A stretch of DNA of 64,000 nucleotides from contig NC_087073.1 in NCBI RefSeq assembly GCF_026151205.1, positions 15,333,837 to 15,397,836 on the forward strand, read 5' to 3'. Numbering within the stretch: position 1 is the first letter of the stretch; each line of letters opens with the position of its first letter. Below are positions 1 to 11,036 of the stretch, one piece after another. The notes under the pieces were generated by a model. It saw nothing but the letters and a program-made list of their open reading frames with translations. It had not been told where the DNA came from and ran no database searches. Both the position numbers and the translations under genes were made by a program. This DNA comes from Bolinopsis microptera (lineage: Eukaryota > Ctenophora > Tentaculata > Lobata > Bolinopsidae).

Positions 1-1065
1 CATTCGTCCCACAAGCCTATTGTGCATGGTGTTCCACAAGGGAGCATACTAGGTCCCTTACTTTTCGTCATATACATCAACGATCTTCCCGGTATTTCTA
101 ACATGATGGTAAAATTCATACTTTATGCAGACGATGCAAATATCATTATTAACGGTTCCAATGTCCAAGAACTAATGCTAAGGGTCAACCAACTAACGGA
201 AACATTATCACGGTGGGTTAATAGCAACGGATTAGCACTAAATCTAAAAAAGACGTGTTATATGATTTTCTCGAAAAAGCGCATAGAACCATCATTGATT
301 AAAGTACAAATAGAAAATACAGTATTAGAACGTAAAACTGAAGCCCGGTTTCTTGGTGTAATTGTAGATGAAAAGCTTAACTGGAGTAGCCACATAAAAG
401 CACTGAGGAGCAAGATGTCAAGATTTATTGGGGTGATGTACAGGATAAAACATAAATTGCCAATGAAGGCCCGTTTACAGATTTTCCAAAGTTTTGTTCA
501 GTCCCATTTAAACTTCTGCTCACTTGTCTGGGGATTTGCTTCAAAATCTCTTATAGAATCTCTTTTTGCTAAACAAAAACAAGGTATGAGGGCAGTTATG
601 GCCGGAAATGTGAACTACTACTACAAGGACGGAAAACTGCCAGAGCACACAAAACTAGCATTTAAAGAACACGAGGTCTTAACCGTTCAAGGGGTTATCG
701 TTAAAAACGCACTTATTTTACTGCACAAAGTTCGAAATATGTCTAGTTTGTTACCTAAATCGATTTCAGAACTTTTCCCTCCTAACACACCCAAACAAGG
801 AACGACACACGAACAAAACTTAGACTGGTTATCAATTTACTCACAGACTGACCTGAGATCTAGCATCTTTTATAAAGGCCCAATGCTCGCTATTTCAGAG
901 CATAACACTCGCATTACATGCCCATCCAGTATATTTTCTATCAACATATATAAGAATTCGTCAAAAAAAGTACTGCTAGACTTGCAAAGTGCTGGCTGCA
1001 ACGACGAATGGCCACCATTTTTACTCCACAACCTACCTGGATTACGTAAATCACAAAGAACATAG
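1..1065 (+). mobile_element. LINE reverse transcriptase, C-terminal part, cut by the window edge
   Basis: The reading frame is open from the left edge to a TAG at 1063-1065. It holds the late reverse-transcriptase blocks of a non-LTR retrotransposon: HGVPQGSILGPLLF (block with the PQG motif), then the catalytic FILYADD box about 30 residues on, then LNLKKT and FLGVIVDEKLNW, followed by the usual thumb and C-terminal region (HLNFCSLVWG). This enzyme copies the element's RNA into genomic DNA at a nick. No endonuclease or ORF1 is present because the 5' part lies outside the window. The frame is intact for more than 350 codons, so the copy may be fairly young. The motif set suggests a Jockey/CR1-like clade, but the clade is inferred from resemblance only. 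Confidence 0.85.
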
Positions 1066-2051
1066 TCAATAATCACTCAAAACCAAACTCATACAGCTCA
1101 AATTAAACAATCTGAATCAGGACAACATTTCAAACCACCTGCCATTCTAACAGCACATTCCTTATTTCACTGCCACATAGCGCATATCTACACTGATAAC
1201 ACACCTAATTGCGGTGAGGCAGCATCATAAAGTTACCAATATCAAATATGTTTGCAGATCAGGGCCAGTCGACTCGACCAATAAAATTTTAATCGAATAG
1301 TTTTAATAGATAACATCACAATTATAATCTGCGTGCCCCTCGGGGATGAATATTTAACTTATTTCAATTATATATTACTTTTGAGTAAACATTGGCTGGT
1401 ACTACGGACCAGTCCCCCAATCAAAAATATTTTGTTTCTATGAGCGATTTACATTTCAAAAGCAAACAAGAATATTCAATCAAGACAATACAGCAGATAC
1501 AGAAAAGATTGACAGTTAAACACTAAAAAGCGTGCAGTTAAGTACAAGTGTACCAGTTGAACAACAACTGACAGTGAAATCATTCAGCAAAGTTCAATCA
1601 TAGGAATAATTACTAATTTGATTTGTGACTTACAGTTGCAACGATTTTCCCTTTTCCAGATTTATTTTAATTATCGTGGAAGTATGATTATAACATTTTC
1701 ATCAATCAGCGATTCAGCATGGCATTTTGATTAATATCGAATGCGTTTACATCAGTATCAAACAGCTTAAATCCTAATCACAAAGAATAAACTGGATGCT
1801 GGTCATGGATGCTGGTTGCAAAGCTAAAGCTAAAAACAGTTTTTACGTTAGAATTGCTGGATGCTTTTTCTTACCACTATTTCGACATTGTGTCACTTTT
1901 ATATTCTCTCTGAGTTAAAACAAAACATTATTTGTGCTTGATAACGGTTAGCAGGTTAGAGGTCTTCTTTGCAGTTAAATTCACAAGTTTAGAAGTTTTT
2001 ATCACGGTAAATTCCGGTAAGAAGTAAATATTAAATAAATAATATACTTAC
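1066..2051. other. Non-coding stretch, probable LINE 3' UTR and intron
   Basis: No convincing coding exon was found. The first few hundred bases probably belong to the 3' UTR of the LINE that ends at 1065; its outer boundary is not visible. The rest would be intron of the minus-strand gene whose exons begin at 2052. Confidence 0.4.
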
Positions 2052-2360
2052 AATCTGGTTCACGAGTCTGATTGGTGTGTTATTAGCAGGGTTGTCGGAG
2101 ACTGTTGAGCTAGCGACTTGGGAAGTGCTCACTGGCTGTAACAACGAAAACTGCGAATCCATGCTTTGGTTCCCCGAAGGACCGGCTGTAGGCGATTGGG
2201 GGCTACCTGGAGTTGGTTGAAGGACCACTGGATGTGCGTGTCCCGATGAAGCTGGTTGTGGGGCTACTGGATCAGATAGCGCTGGACTTGATAAAGATGG
2301 TGTTGGGACCGTTGGGGCTTTTGCTGTAGATGAGCTTGACCTGCTTCCCACAGAAATAAT
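2052..2360 (-). CDS. Exon of an unrecognised gene: Ser/Pro/Thr-rich segment
   Basis: On the minus strand a CAG acceptor (AATTCTTCAG) precedes 309 nt (103 codons) of open frame, ending at a strong donor ATT|GTAAGT. The encoded segment is rich in Ser, Pro, Thr, Ala and Gln (for example APTVPTPSLSSPALSDPVAP), as in flexible low-complexity linkers of nuclear or scaffold proteins. The phase is 0 at both ends and matches the upstream exon 2652-2568, whose last codon is complete. I do not recognise the protein. The next exon should lie below 2052 or outside the window. The exon call rests on splice signals and phase agreement. Confidence 0.5.
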
Positions 2361-2567
2361 CTGAAGAATTTCTCATTTAAAAGCAGCACGGAGATTGTTT
2401 TGAAAGTTAGTCATTTCCACTAACAACAGGTCTGTTAAACAAAATTATACGACTAAATAAGGACGGGATAAAACGATAAGTTGTAATTCTTAAGTTTTTT
2501 TGTCGTATCAACAATTTGTTCCTTTCAGTTAAAGTTCATAAAAGTCAAGCAAAACAAAAGTACTTAC

Positions 2568-2652
2568 CATGGGGCGAGCAATCAAATTAAAATGGTCCGT
2601 CAGTCTCTGGCTCGTTCCTACTCCAAAGGGTGTCCAACTCATAGATTTACCC
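2568..2652 (-). CDS. Exon of the same unrecognised gene
   Basis: An 85-nt minus-strand exon between a CATTCCAG acceptor and an ATG|GTAAGT donor. It reads GKSMSWTPFGVGTSQRLTDH and continues FNLIARPM, a well-ordered, non-repetitive sequence. It needs two bases from the previous exon, which the exon ending at 3186 supplies (CAT GG|), and it ends in phase 0, which the exon at 2360 requires. No family assigned. Confidence 0.5.
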
Positions 2653-3185
2653 CTGGAATGAGAAATAATCATGTGATGTGACTTTTTATCAAATGTCAGA
2701 ACGGTGAAATGTTTCGATTCTGCTGTAACCGTGGTAACTTTGAAACTCTAGAGTGTTCTTCAATCAGAGAACGGATGGTGATATACAGTATACACTATAC
2801 AGTATGTTTGTATCTATATATTATACACGGTGTTTCGAAAGTCTGGATAGGATGTACTTTTTAAATACTTTTGTATCTTTTGGGTCGTACACTTATAATA
2901 TTACGTAATCACTGAGGGGGAGGGAGGGCGTTTCTTTGGGATTACGCTTGTTTAATTTGAACGCAATACCTATAATGTGTACAACTGATTACAGGGGATT
3001 AAGGCGGGTTAAATATGGACCAAAAAGGAATACATAATATGTGAACACTGAACAACGTCTAATTGCTAAATGGAATCTTTAGTGCTTAACATTGGATATG
3101 TTCGGCCAATGTTTATGTAATATGTTAGTTAATTGTTTGATGATTATTGACAATTCTGTCGCCAATTAGTTCCCCTATTACTTAC

Positions 3186-3450
3186 CCATGCCTACTCTTT
3201 TCATGACTCGTCTTATCGTTCTTCTTTACTCCATCCTTCTTTCTTCCAGCAAAACCACACTCACAAGTAAATTTCATCATAATTCTTTCATTTTCTGTCC
3301 TAAACATTGATTGACCTTTAGAAAATACAGTGTACGAAGCTAACGTCAACATATTATTGATGGTTGAAAACATATATGGTAGAAAGCAAACTCCATTTAC
3401 GGACGTGAGGAGAGTAAGGACTCCTCAATAGTCAATAACTACATTAAATA
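3186..3450 (-). CDS. Exon of the same unrecognised gene, 5' limit uncertain
   Basis: The minus-strand frame is open from about 3450 to a donor CATGG|GTAAGT, leaving phase 2 as the next exon requires. It contains a Cys/Lys-rich stretch (FTCECGFAGRKKDGVKKNDK) followed by TSHEKSRH, which could form part of a zinc-binding knuckle (C-x-C then H...H), but this is a guess. An in-frame ATG lies at 3373. Whether the exon starts there or at an acceptor further up is unclear because no good polypyrimidine tract is visible. Three exons with two phase-consistent junctions suggest a real gene entering the window from the left. Confidence 0.4.
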
Positions 3451-5092
3451 CATTCCTTCTGTATCATACTGAATAAAACTAATTACGAAAACAAAACTTA
3501 CTAAACCTAATACTCAGTACTCAAGTTTGAGGGTCCATATAGGGATGGATTATATGTAAAATCCGGATTGGAATATTATTTACGAGTAGAATGGTTGAAA
3601 TTCTTTCTTAGGTAAATTTCTATTGATCCCGTTTGATGCGACAAGGAAAAGGCTTATATCAGGTAAGAAACTATTCAACGGTTCAATGTTACAACATCAT
3701 ATTCATGATATCATATTATTTGTTATAATTGGTAGTGTTGAAAGTATTAAAACTGAAGAATATGCAAAGATATTGTCGTTGACGTATAATGAACACGTGT
3801 AACTTGTCTTAAAACACGTATGCTTTTGAAGTTGATCAGTTTCAGAAATACTGACAATTATATCTGAAAATGTATCACTCTTGTATAAATGTAAATAACA
3901 GGCTGAATTTAACATCTAAAAGTTTCGTAAAGTTACAGTTCTTTAACTGCCTAATAATCCTTAGTAATACGGTAATATCAGATTTGTTGTCACGTTAAAG
4001 GAGAACATTGTATGTGATATGATACTCCTACAGTTTTGAAATATTTAAAAGTTCTAAATGAAAACAACCACTAAATTCAGATCAAACTTTAACATAGATT
4101 TCGCTGCTTAATAACAATTAACAGAACAATCAAAACCCCGATTTAACGCAAACTCCAACTAAAGGCGTCTTATTATTTCCCCTAAACTATTTGGGGGTTA
4201 TTTTCTGTGTTGACAGCTGGCGAAATGTTTCAGTCTATTAATGGATCTGAAGACAAAACACACCATCTCCTAACAATTCGATTACCACCGAGATATGCGT
4301 TTTTATCATCTCTTTGGGTGGGAGAGGTAGCTAGGCAAGGAAGTGTAATTGGAGGGGAAGCTTGCCTGGGCGAGGGTTCACTCGTAATATCAATCGTTAG
4401 TTCCTGAAATTTGTTTTGGGTTAATTATCGATGAACAATCGGCCAATCGAGATTCAATTACCCGTCCGTCAGAAAGTCAAAATTAGAAGATATTATTAAA
4501 CGCTTATTTGATATAACTAACATGAAATAGGAGAATTCATATAATAGCTAATCAATTCAGCGGCCAATTTTTGATTTCTCTTCATGTTTGATCCATCCCA
4601 CTACCGCAGTGATCGATATCCATCAGATTAACAGGTTACACATCCGCTATCAATGCCACTTCCTGTTAAAAGACAGTTAAAATAGAAATCGATACCGACA
4701 ACGTTGCATTTTAACCGAGAAGAGCAGCTTCGAGCACACAACCCACGTGGATGCTATTTTTAGACGTTCTTCAGCACAGGAACCCGTTTGCTGAAGAACG
4801 TGGCCTATTAGAATACATGTAATCTGTGCGCGGCTTGACGCGCATCAGGAACCTGATGCGCGTTTTGCGCCAAAGTTGATACTTAATATCGATATGTCTG
4901 TCGCGTTTTCCACAAAAAAGTTTCAAAATTAAATTTTTTTCCACTTTTTTTAAACCACGTGTGAAGTGATTTCTGACATTTATCTTAGTAGTGCAGGTGA
5001 AAGGTGGCAAATTGAGCAAAAAAACGTTAAAATGAAGATTCAAACATTATTTTAGGCAAGATTTTGCTAAGAACCTGGTTCCTGGGTTCTCT
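3451..5092. other. Non-coding stretch with small inverted repeats
   Basis: No supported gene. Two hairpin-capable repeats occur: 13-base arms at 4764-4776 and 4789-4801 (ACGTTCTTCAGCA and its complement), and 11-base arms at 4839-4849 and 4852-4862 (CGCGCATCAGG and its complement, 2-base loop). Open frames here look like chance. Confidence 0.4.
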
Positions 5093-5161
5093 AAACATTA
5101 TTATATCAGAAGTGGTAATATTTGTAGTACAAATATTACCACTTCTGATATAATAATGTTT
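5093..5161. repeat. 69-bp perfect palindrome with one-base centre
   Basis: Arms 5093-5126 and 5128-5161 are exact reverse complements over 34 bases around a single G at 5127. The right arm is the continuation of the ORF1 remnant, so the left arm looks like a snap-back copy of it. Confidence 0.95.
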
Positions 5162-5180
5162 TTTTGTGTCTTCTTTGGCT

Positions 5181-5461
5181 CAGGCATGGCTCCAGCTCAA
5201 AAACTTTGGGTGGGTGCAGCTTGGCGCACGGCGGGGGGGGGGGGGGGGGGTGAAGCCCCCCGGAAAATTTTGGAATTTTACTCTCCTAAACGTATTTTAA
5301 TATCTCCAAAACAGTCTCAATTGATAACAGAAGTCAATTGACCCTTAGTTTATACAAAATTTGACAATTTTTGTGTGAACATTTTCAAATCGTTTGGCTG
5401 GGTGCAACATCCTTTGGGTGGGTGCGCACCCACCCGAACCTACACGGTGGAGCCATGCCTG
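5181..5461. mobile_element. hAT-type MITE, 281 bp, with 8-bp target duplication
   Basis: The ends are 14-bp inverted repeats CAGGCATGGCTCCA...TGGAGCCATGCCTG. The element is flanked on both sides by the 8-bp direct repeat CTTTGGCT (5173-5180 and 5462-5469). An 8-bp duplication and a CA(G)-type terminus are the signature of hAT transposases, so this is a non-autonomous passenger with no coding capacity. It carries a G-run of about 18 near 5232 and two internal CTTTGGGTGGGTGC motifs. It sits inside the ORF1 pseudogene; removing it and one TSD copy rejoins that frame. Confidence 0.85.
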
Positions 5462-6550
5462 CTTTGGCTATCTGTTTCATTTCCAAGACCAACCGCTGAT
5501 GGATAGCTCGATCTTCAGGTGATCGATCTGGAGAGATGAAAACAGTCTTATGATCTTCGCACAGTCTCAGCTTTTTGGCATTTACTAATATCTCATGAAC
5601 GGTAAGTTAGAATTACCTAGCGAAACTTTGACTGGTCTCGTCTTGTTGGCTGATTTTCTCCCAACCCAGATAGCTTCAAAACGTGGTTTTTCTTCAATCT
5701 GCTGAAAAATCACGGTAACTTTATTGCACAGTTCCTCTTCATCAGTCTCCTTCAAACCAAAGATGAGCACATTCCTACTGCGATCCTCTTCCGATACAGC
5801 ATTCTGTACAACCTTTTTTAAACTCTCTTCTGCAAGCACAGGTGCATTTTTAGTCACAGCTTGACTGTATGATGTCATCTCAGCTTGGACAGTGTCTTGA
5901 ACAGCGGTCTTGACGGTGGAGTGCACGGATTCCAACTGCTTCGATTTAGTTTCCAGAAGTTCAGCCTGCAGCTTGATAACAGTACTTTGCGATCGGATAA
6001 GATCGCTCTTCAACTCCTCCATATCTTTCTTGTTATCCAGAAACGTACTTACTTGATTATCGGTAGTCTGATACGCAGAATACAAATTACAAATGTTTTA
6101 CTGAAAATGACTTCACTGGCTTTTTGAACGTTTCAACTGAAAACTCAGATTTATTGTCACGGTTCGTAGCTTCCGCGAGTTCAGTGATCCAACCGTTATA
6201 GACCTCATACTCTTCAGTAATGTAGGTAGAATAAACTGACAATCTTTGAAGAGTGTCCATTTCCTCCATCGTTTACTTGTACTTGTATAAAGTAAAAACA
6301 CAGTACCAGCAAAATGGCAGTTGTAATGTAGCGATAAAATAGAGATAAGAGCTAGATTATCAACACGTAACAAAAACTGTAAAACTGTATCATAATATTA
6401 TTATGCTTTTAACATCATCTGTTGTGATATACATGACAAAGGGTTGGAAATGTACAGTAACCTTACTATATTGCAATTACACAATATTATGTGAACGACC
6501 CCTAACCCCTTATCTAAGGCTCTATAAGTATTGAATAATGATAGCTGCAG

Positions 6551-6694
6551 GGTTTCAAAATGTACAAGGCATCATATCAAAGACTGCATATGCCCGAAAG
6601 AAGAACAAATCCAATTTGGCTCTCTGGATGTATTGAAAGCTCTCAACCTTCCAGGAAAGGACTGTTCAAAGGAACACTTAAATCCCTCCGACAG
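6551..6694 (+). CDS. Possible isolated exon, unknown product
   Basis: The plus strand shows AGCTGCAG as acceptor, 48 codons of open frame with an ATG at 6560, and CGACAG|GTAATT as donor. The peptide (MYKASYQRLHMPERRTNPIW and on) is not recognised. Its phase does not fit the next plus-strand exon-like segment at 7526, so the two are probably not neighbours in one mRNA. Weak call. Confidence 0.2.
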
Positions 6695-6981
6695 GTAATT
6701 ATTATAAATAATAATTTAGTTTACACTTCATTATGTCAAATCACCTACTATAATGAAGAAAATTGTTGTGTTAACCAAGTTTAATGTGACTCAATTTTGG
6801 TGGAACTTTAGAATTTGGACGTTATATCTATCATGTTCATCTTAAATCTCATATTATATAATACTCAATATTCAATTAAACAGACAAAGATAACCTCTCT
6901 AGGCCCTCTGGTGGTGACGTATAAGTGCTTTCTCAGTACTTTCTCTCGCTTTTGGACAAATCCAGTGAGTTAACTTTTTAT

Positions 6982-7181
6982 CAGTGGTCGACCGGGGGCA
7001 GGATTCTGACCGGGGCCGGGGAGCCCCAATATAGCCGGGGCTGGGGCTGACCACTGAGAATTGGCCGGGGTTAAATTTATTGGCCGGGGCCGGTGTTTAC
7101 CCCCGGCGAATTGCCAATTTTTGGCCGGGGCCGGGAAGGGCTGGGGGTTGTGATTTTGGCCGGGGCACCGGGCGACCACTG
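6982..7181. mobile_element. hAT-type MITE, 200 bp, G/C-rich, with 8-bp target duplication
   Basis: Terminal inverted repeats CAGTGGTCGACCGGG and (complemented right end) CAGTGGTCGCCCGG enclose a strongly CCGGGG-rich core, very unlike the AT-rich surroundings. Both flanks carry the 8-bp direct repeat CTTTTTAT (6974-6981 and 7182-7189). No coding capacity; the open frames across it reflect base composition. Confidence 0.85.
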
Positions 7182-7525
7182 CTTTTTATGTCACGATTTT
7201 TAAAACTTTATTCATAAGTTTATGAAACATCAAAAATTTGCATGCTCTGCATTATGTAAAGTCAGTCATGCACTAGAGCACAGTTCACATATAACCTAAA
7301 CCAGCCTAGGGGAGGGGGTTTGAAGTCGCTTGTGCTAGAGTGATTTATACTCAATAGCTATGTGAAAGTGGCTCAAGGCGGGGAGACCGACGTAAACAAT
7401 TTTGAATTGGTAGAAGTTAAGTTTAGGCTTTAATAAAAAACTATTTAAAGAATATCATTCTTTTACCACAGACATAAGACTTTGCCGTAGGGTATACAAA
7501 AATGTGATCATTCATCAATTTTCAG

Positions 7526-7725
7526 AGTGCTGTATCTGTACCCGAATAGAAATAAAGGATTTTAATGAAACAGTTTTCTTCCGCTCTGAAAGTGAACGAA
7601 TGACAAAACAGTCTAGAGAATTCCTCGCCCTGCTGCAGAAGATCAATCCTGGGTTGTGCTCACCAAAGCAAACCTCTTTTTTGTGTATTCAGTGTCTTAA
7701 CTATGTAAAAGACAACTATAACAGG
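7526..7725 (+). CDS. Possible exon with paired C-x2-C motifs
   Basis: An acceptor CAATTTTCAG precedes 200 nt ending at a good donor AACAGG|GTGAGT. The frame gives ECCICTRIEIKDF at its start and FLCIQCLNYVKDNYN at its end: two C-x2-C pairs about 50 residues apart, as in small zinc-binding folds (for example the ZAD type at the N terminus of some zinc-finger proteins). Family membership is inferred from cysteine spacing only. The entry phase is 1 and the exit phase 0. No convincing partner exon was found; it may be part of an old transposon-derived gene. Confidence 0.3.
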
Positions 7726-7841
7726 GTGAGTGGTTTCCTCCTGTTTTACTAACATTTAAAAACATTATTATTCAAAGTTAAATAGACAGCGAGTAGTAAT
7801 TTTTAATCCATTTCTATCGGATTTGCAAACTTTTAAAATGA

Positions 7842-8080
7842 TAGGCTTAGTGGCTCAGTTGGTTAATCCGCCTGGTATTGCTTGAGTTACCAGGTTCGAT
7901 TCCCGACTCTGTCACTAGCCGTGGGGTGAGCGTCGTCGACGCTCAGCTAAGGATCCTGAGTGGTCTATGCAGCCCCCCGGTCCACTCAACCAAATACTCG
8001 AGAAATCGGGTGTGAGGGTTAAATGAGGAGCTGCCCATTGCAGCAAAGTCTCGGGCGAAGAAAGTATGGTACACACTACC
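7842..8080 (+). mobile_element. tRNA-derived SINE
   Basis: A tRNA-like head carries both internal RNA polymerase III promoter boxes: box A TGGCTCAGTTGG at 7851-7862 and box B GGTTCGATTCC at 7893-7903, about 30 bases apart as in tRNA genes. No full cloverleaf or CCA-ready acceptor stem is evident, and an unrelated tail follows, so this is a SINE rather than a tRNA gene. The tail runs up to the TTAA-flanked element at 8081, which may have inserted into it. The true 3' end is uncertain. Confidence 0.65.
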
Positions 8081-8084
8081 TTAA

Positions 8085-10106
8085 AGGACCAGTTAACTGA
8101 AAAATTTGTAGTCTCCAATTTGGCTAAGATTTAAATCAGCTGTGACAAACTGGTAAAGAATCGTATCGCCGAAAGAACCAATTCTCTAGCGTACGTGTAA
8201 CGCGTGTTATTGCAATAATAAGCTGTGGCGTCGTGACGTCATAAAGTCCCTCAGTGCGCGCTTGCATAGCGTAATACATTGCAAATGTTTATCATCGTCA
8301 ATAAAACAAGTGTAACTCACTCAAATTTTAGAATTATGACTATTACCCTAGTTCTCCAAAATCCTTATAGTTTTGGCTATCATCCTAACTAAAGGAATAG
8401 CTGATTGTATGTACAGTGCTCATGTCATGATTTTAAACAGTGACATAATTTCTTGAACAGTGGCGGGTGAATGTACGGTTAGAAAGTTTCTGCTATTACA
8501 ACTTATGTCATATAATGTGATAATTTTGGATTGTTTTCATTGCTTAATTACACAAGCAGGGAGACTGTACCGATTATTTTTCCCCAGTCCATGAAACTCT
8601 AACGAGTTTAGAAAGGATCTAGATAAGTAGGAGTTTGTTCAATTCCGAGAGCAATTATATTTATATCATAGCGGAATTTCTAACTTTAATCCACATGTGT
8701 CAGCCAGTACAGGAGACAAGAAGTCTGGAAACTTTACGGCCGTTCCTCTGGGATTATTAGTAGAAGTAGCTCCTATCAGAACAGTGCCGTGGGAACAGAA
8801 TTCCCGCCAAAATACCCGGTCTACCAAATAGTAATACTGATTGGTGTGTACGGTGTGCGGTGTGTTTTGAATTAGACTTACGGCTTACCTAGTTGTTATC
8901 CTAATTGCATTATCATCGGTACATAACATAAATAAACTACTGGTAAGTTTAAATACCAAGTGCAAACGTGTTCAGTCAATCGACCCACTGAACAACTATA
9001 GAATTTCCAAGACCCTATTATTCTCTGGCCATATATTACGGCACGATCGATTGTTAGATGGCTAAACGACCAACGTTAATCTATACAATTCTAAAACTAT
9101 GAGCTAGCACTTTAATCTAAAAATACACTTTTTATATTACTCCTGATTTTTACATTTCACGTTAAACATTGTCGCCACAGGTTGATCATGGACACTAACA
9201 GCTTAATTTGAGATAAATGACTTAAGAGTTTCTCTAAAGTTAACTCTAAAGTTGTGTAGTCCAGTCATTTATGGACATTTATGGAAATGAACCTGCAAAT
9301 GTTCAAATACTCACGAAACTTTGCACAGACCTTCCTGAAGGTATGAATAAACGATTTTCGTTTGGAGACATTTTTTGACCGTGGAGAAAACCCAGGAGGG
9401 CCACGCCCATATTGACCCAACAACGTAACCGACCCCTTGCTTCTGAAGGTCGTAGAGACTTCTAAATAGGCTTAAACCAAGCGGCATATGCATGTTTATA
9501 TAGGAGTTACTGAGCAACACATGGCCTAAAATCCTTACTTTTCGAGAAATTTGCCAAAAACCATTTTGGGCGTGGTGCTGAGCCCATTTTTGATAGAATC
9601 GTGATAGAGTCTTTAGACAGGGTGCAAAAGAACCGCAATTAGCATATTAATATATGACTTACGATCAAACATATGCCTTAAAGTGCTTACTTTTTCAGTT
9701 ATTGGCGAAAAACTGATTTTCGGTTCCAGAAATCATGCTAAAATATGGGCATCTCGTAAATTGGGCTATGAAGGCCCTACAGATTTTTGAATGAGTGCAA
9801 ATTGTGCAGAATGGCCATGTTTATATACAACTTATGAAGCAACATGTACCCTAAAATACTTACTTTTCGAGTTATTTGGGGGAGAAACATTGTATTATGT
9901 CCATTTTCTACCTGTAAAATACAGTCTCACGAGCTACTCAGTGCGCGCAAGGGACTTTATGACGTCATCGCCAAAATAATACAAACGCTAATTACACGCG
10001 TTAGAGAGCAGTTAGAGATTTAGGAATTTCGACTCGTTGCTTAGTTTGCTATTTGTCACAATCTGTCAAAATATGAGGATAACTTTTTTTTCAGTTAACT
10101 GGTCCT
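8085..10106. mobile_element. TTAA-flanked DNA transposon with long inverted ends, non-autonomous
   Basis: TTAA at 8081-8084 and 10107-10110 flanks inverted ends beginning AGGACCAGTTAACTGAAAAA. Similarity between the ends continues in patches for about 180 bp: the left part with ACGCGTGTTATTGC and GACGTCATAAAGTCCC (about 8200-8250) is mirrored at about 9950-10005. TTAA duplication is typical of piggyBac and Kolobok superfamilies; which one applies is not decidable by eye. The core has no transposase frame but shows three imperfect repeats near 9491, 9641 and 9820 sharing a TTTATATA...CTTACTTTTC pattern. Confidence 0.7.
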
Positions 10107-10721
10107 TTAACCGTCACTGGCCTAATGTATAATTGAATCCTTCGGCTTCCTGTAATTGGCTGGTTACACACTTGTGTAACAATGTGGCTGTTGGAATGTC
10201 CGAAGTAAAATAAGTGTTGAGATTTAAAAAAATAACACTTGTACGATATCAAACTTATGTGATATGATACTGTTGATATAAATGTCAAAATGTGGGAAGT
10301 AATAAAGTATTTTCAGGTGTACAGTGCTGTTTCTGAAATTGACGAATCCTCTTGTGATGAAGATTGAAGAAGCTATTGCCATCCAAGTGGAAAAATTCCC
10401 GCCTTTGTCACCCTCGGCCTCCTTGAATAGAACTAAGAAAATGTGGAGACTTTCTTCATTTAGTTCCCAATCAAGTGGACCAGATGTTGATTTGTTTGAA
10501 CTGGACTGAGACTTGTGTTTCATATGCCAGGTTGAACAGGTTTGTGTGAAACTTTTGCTCGCAAATATAATTATTATACATATTATCTCGATTTAATTTT
10601 AAGAGTATGAGGTTATTCTTCTTCAACAATACGAATTTCCCTAGACGTTAGAAACGAAAAAGGATAGTCTGATTCAAGGAAAAGATAAAAGTTTCTTCGT
10701 CGATTTCGCAACATACTATCT

Positions 10722-11036
10722 GTGGACATCTACAGAAATCGTCAGGATCTGTGCAACATCGATGTTAATCCTGATTCGCACATGAACAAGTGCCCTGTTC
10801 TTAACCCTGAGAGTCTCGGAAAATATCTCTATAGCAAGCTAGGTAGATATCACAAAACGTGTCGTTTGAGGTACAGCAACTCGAGGGTGAAACAATTGAA
10901 GGGTAAATTATCTGAAGCTGTAAGTTTAAAACCTGTCTCTAAGGCAGGTTTTAAAATGGAAAGACACGTGTCCACGCACGACAACACCAATGCTGCATTA
11001 ATGAGTGCAGGTATTGACGCTGTACGGACCTTTTAA
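10722..11036 (+). CDS. Unrecognised ORF with Cys/His motif, possibly transposon-related
   Basis: An open frame of 104 codons that begins at GTG, not ATG, so it may be part of an exon or of a decayed ORF. It contains KCPVLNPESLGKYLYSKLG followed by RYHKTCRLRYSNSRVKQLKG. The H-x2-C-R-L motif resembles short conserved blocks in transposon-associated hypothetical proteins of invertebrates, but I cannot name a family. No upstream promoter or partner exon identified. Confidence 0.2.
   Translation: MDIYRNRQDLCNIDVNPDSHMNKCPVLNPESLGKYLYSKLGRYHKTCRLRYSNSRVKQLKGKLSEAVSLKPVSKAGFKMERHVSTHDNTNAALMSAGIDAVRTF

Larger units (their letters stand above)
5093..6269 (-). pseudogene. LINE ORF1-like protein remnant, frameshifted and interrupted
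   Basis: Minus-strand frames 6269-6087 and 6085-5585 encode a coiled coil (MEELKSDLIRSQSTVIKLQ and on), then RSRNVLIFGLKETDEEEL and AIWVGRKS. This is the layout of the nucleic-acid-binding ORF1 protein of many non-LTR retrotransposons: coiled coil, then an RRM-like fold. Near 5605 the frame shifts. The homologous sequence continues in another frame (ILVNAKKLRLCEDHKTVFIS, then SPDRSPEDRAIHQRL) to 5470, is cut by the MITE at 5181-5461, and resumes beyond it at 5172 (EDTKKHYYIRSG). The frameshift and insertion make it non-functional. No linked reverse transcriptase was seen. Confidence 0.6.

Noticed and set aside
6970-7179. A proline/glycine-rich minus-strand frame
   Set aside because: It lies entirely within the CCGGGG-rich MITE with defined TIRs and TSD.
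7842-7915. A tRNA gene
   Set aside because: Box A and box B are good, but no complete acceptor stem or cloverleaf could be drawn, and a SINE-like tail follows.
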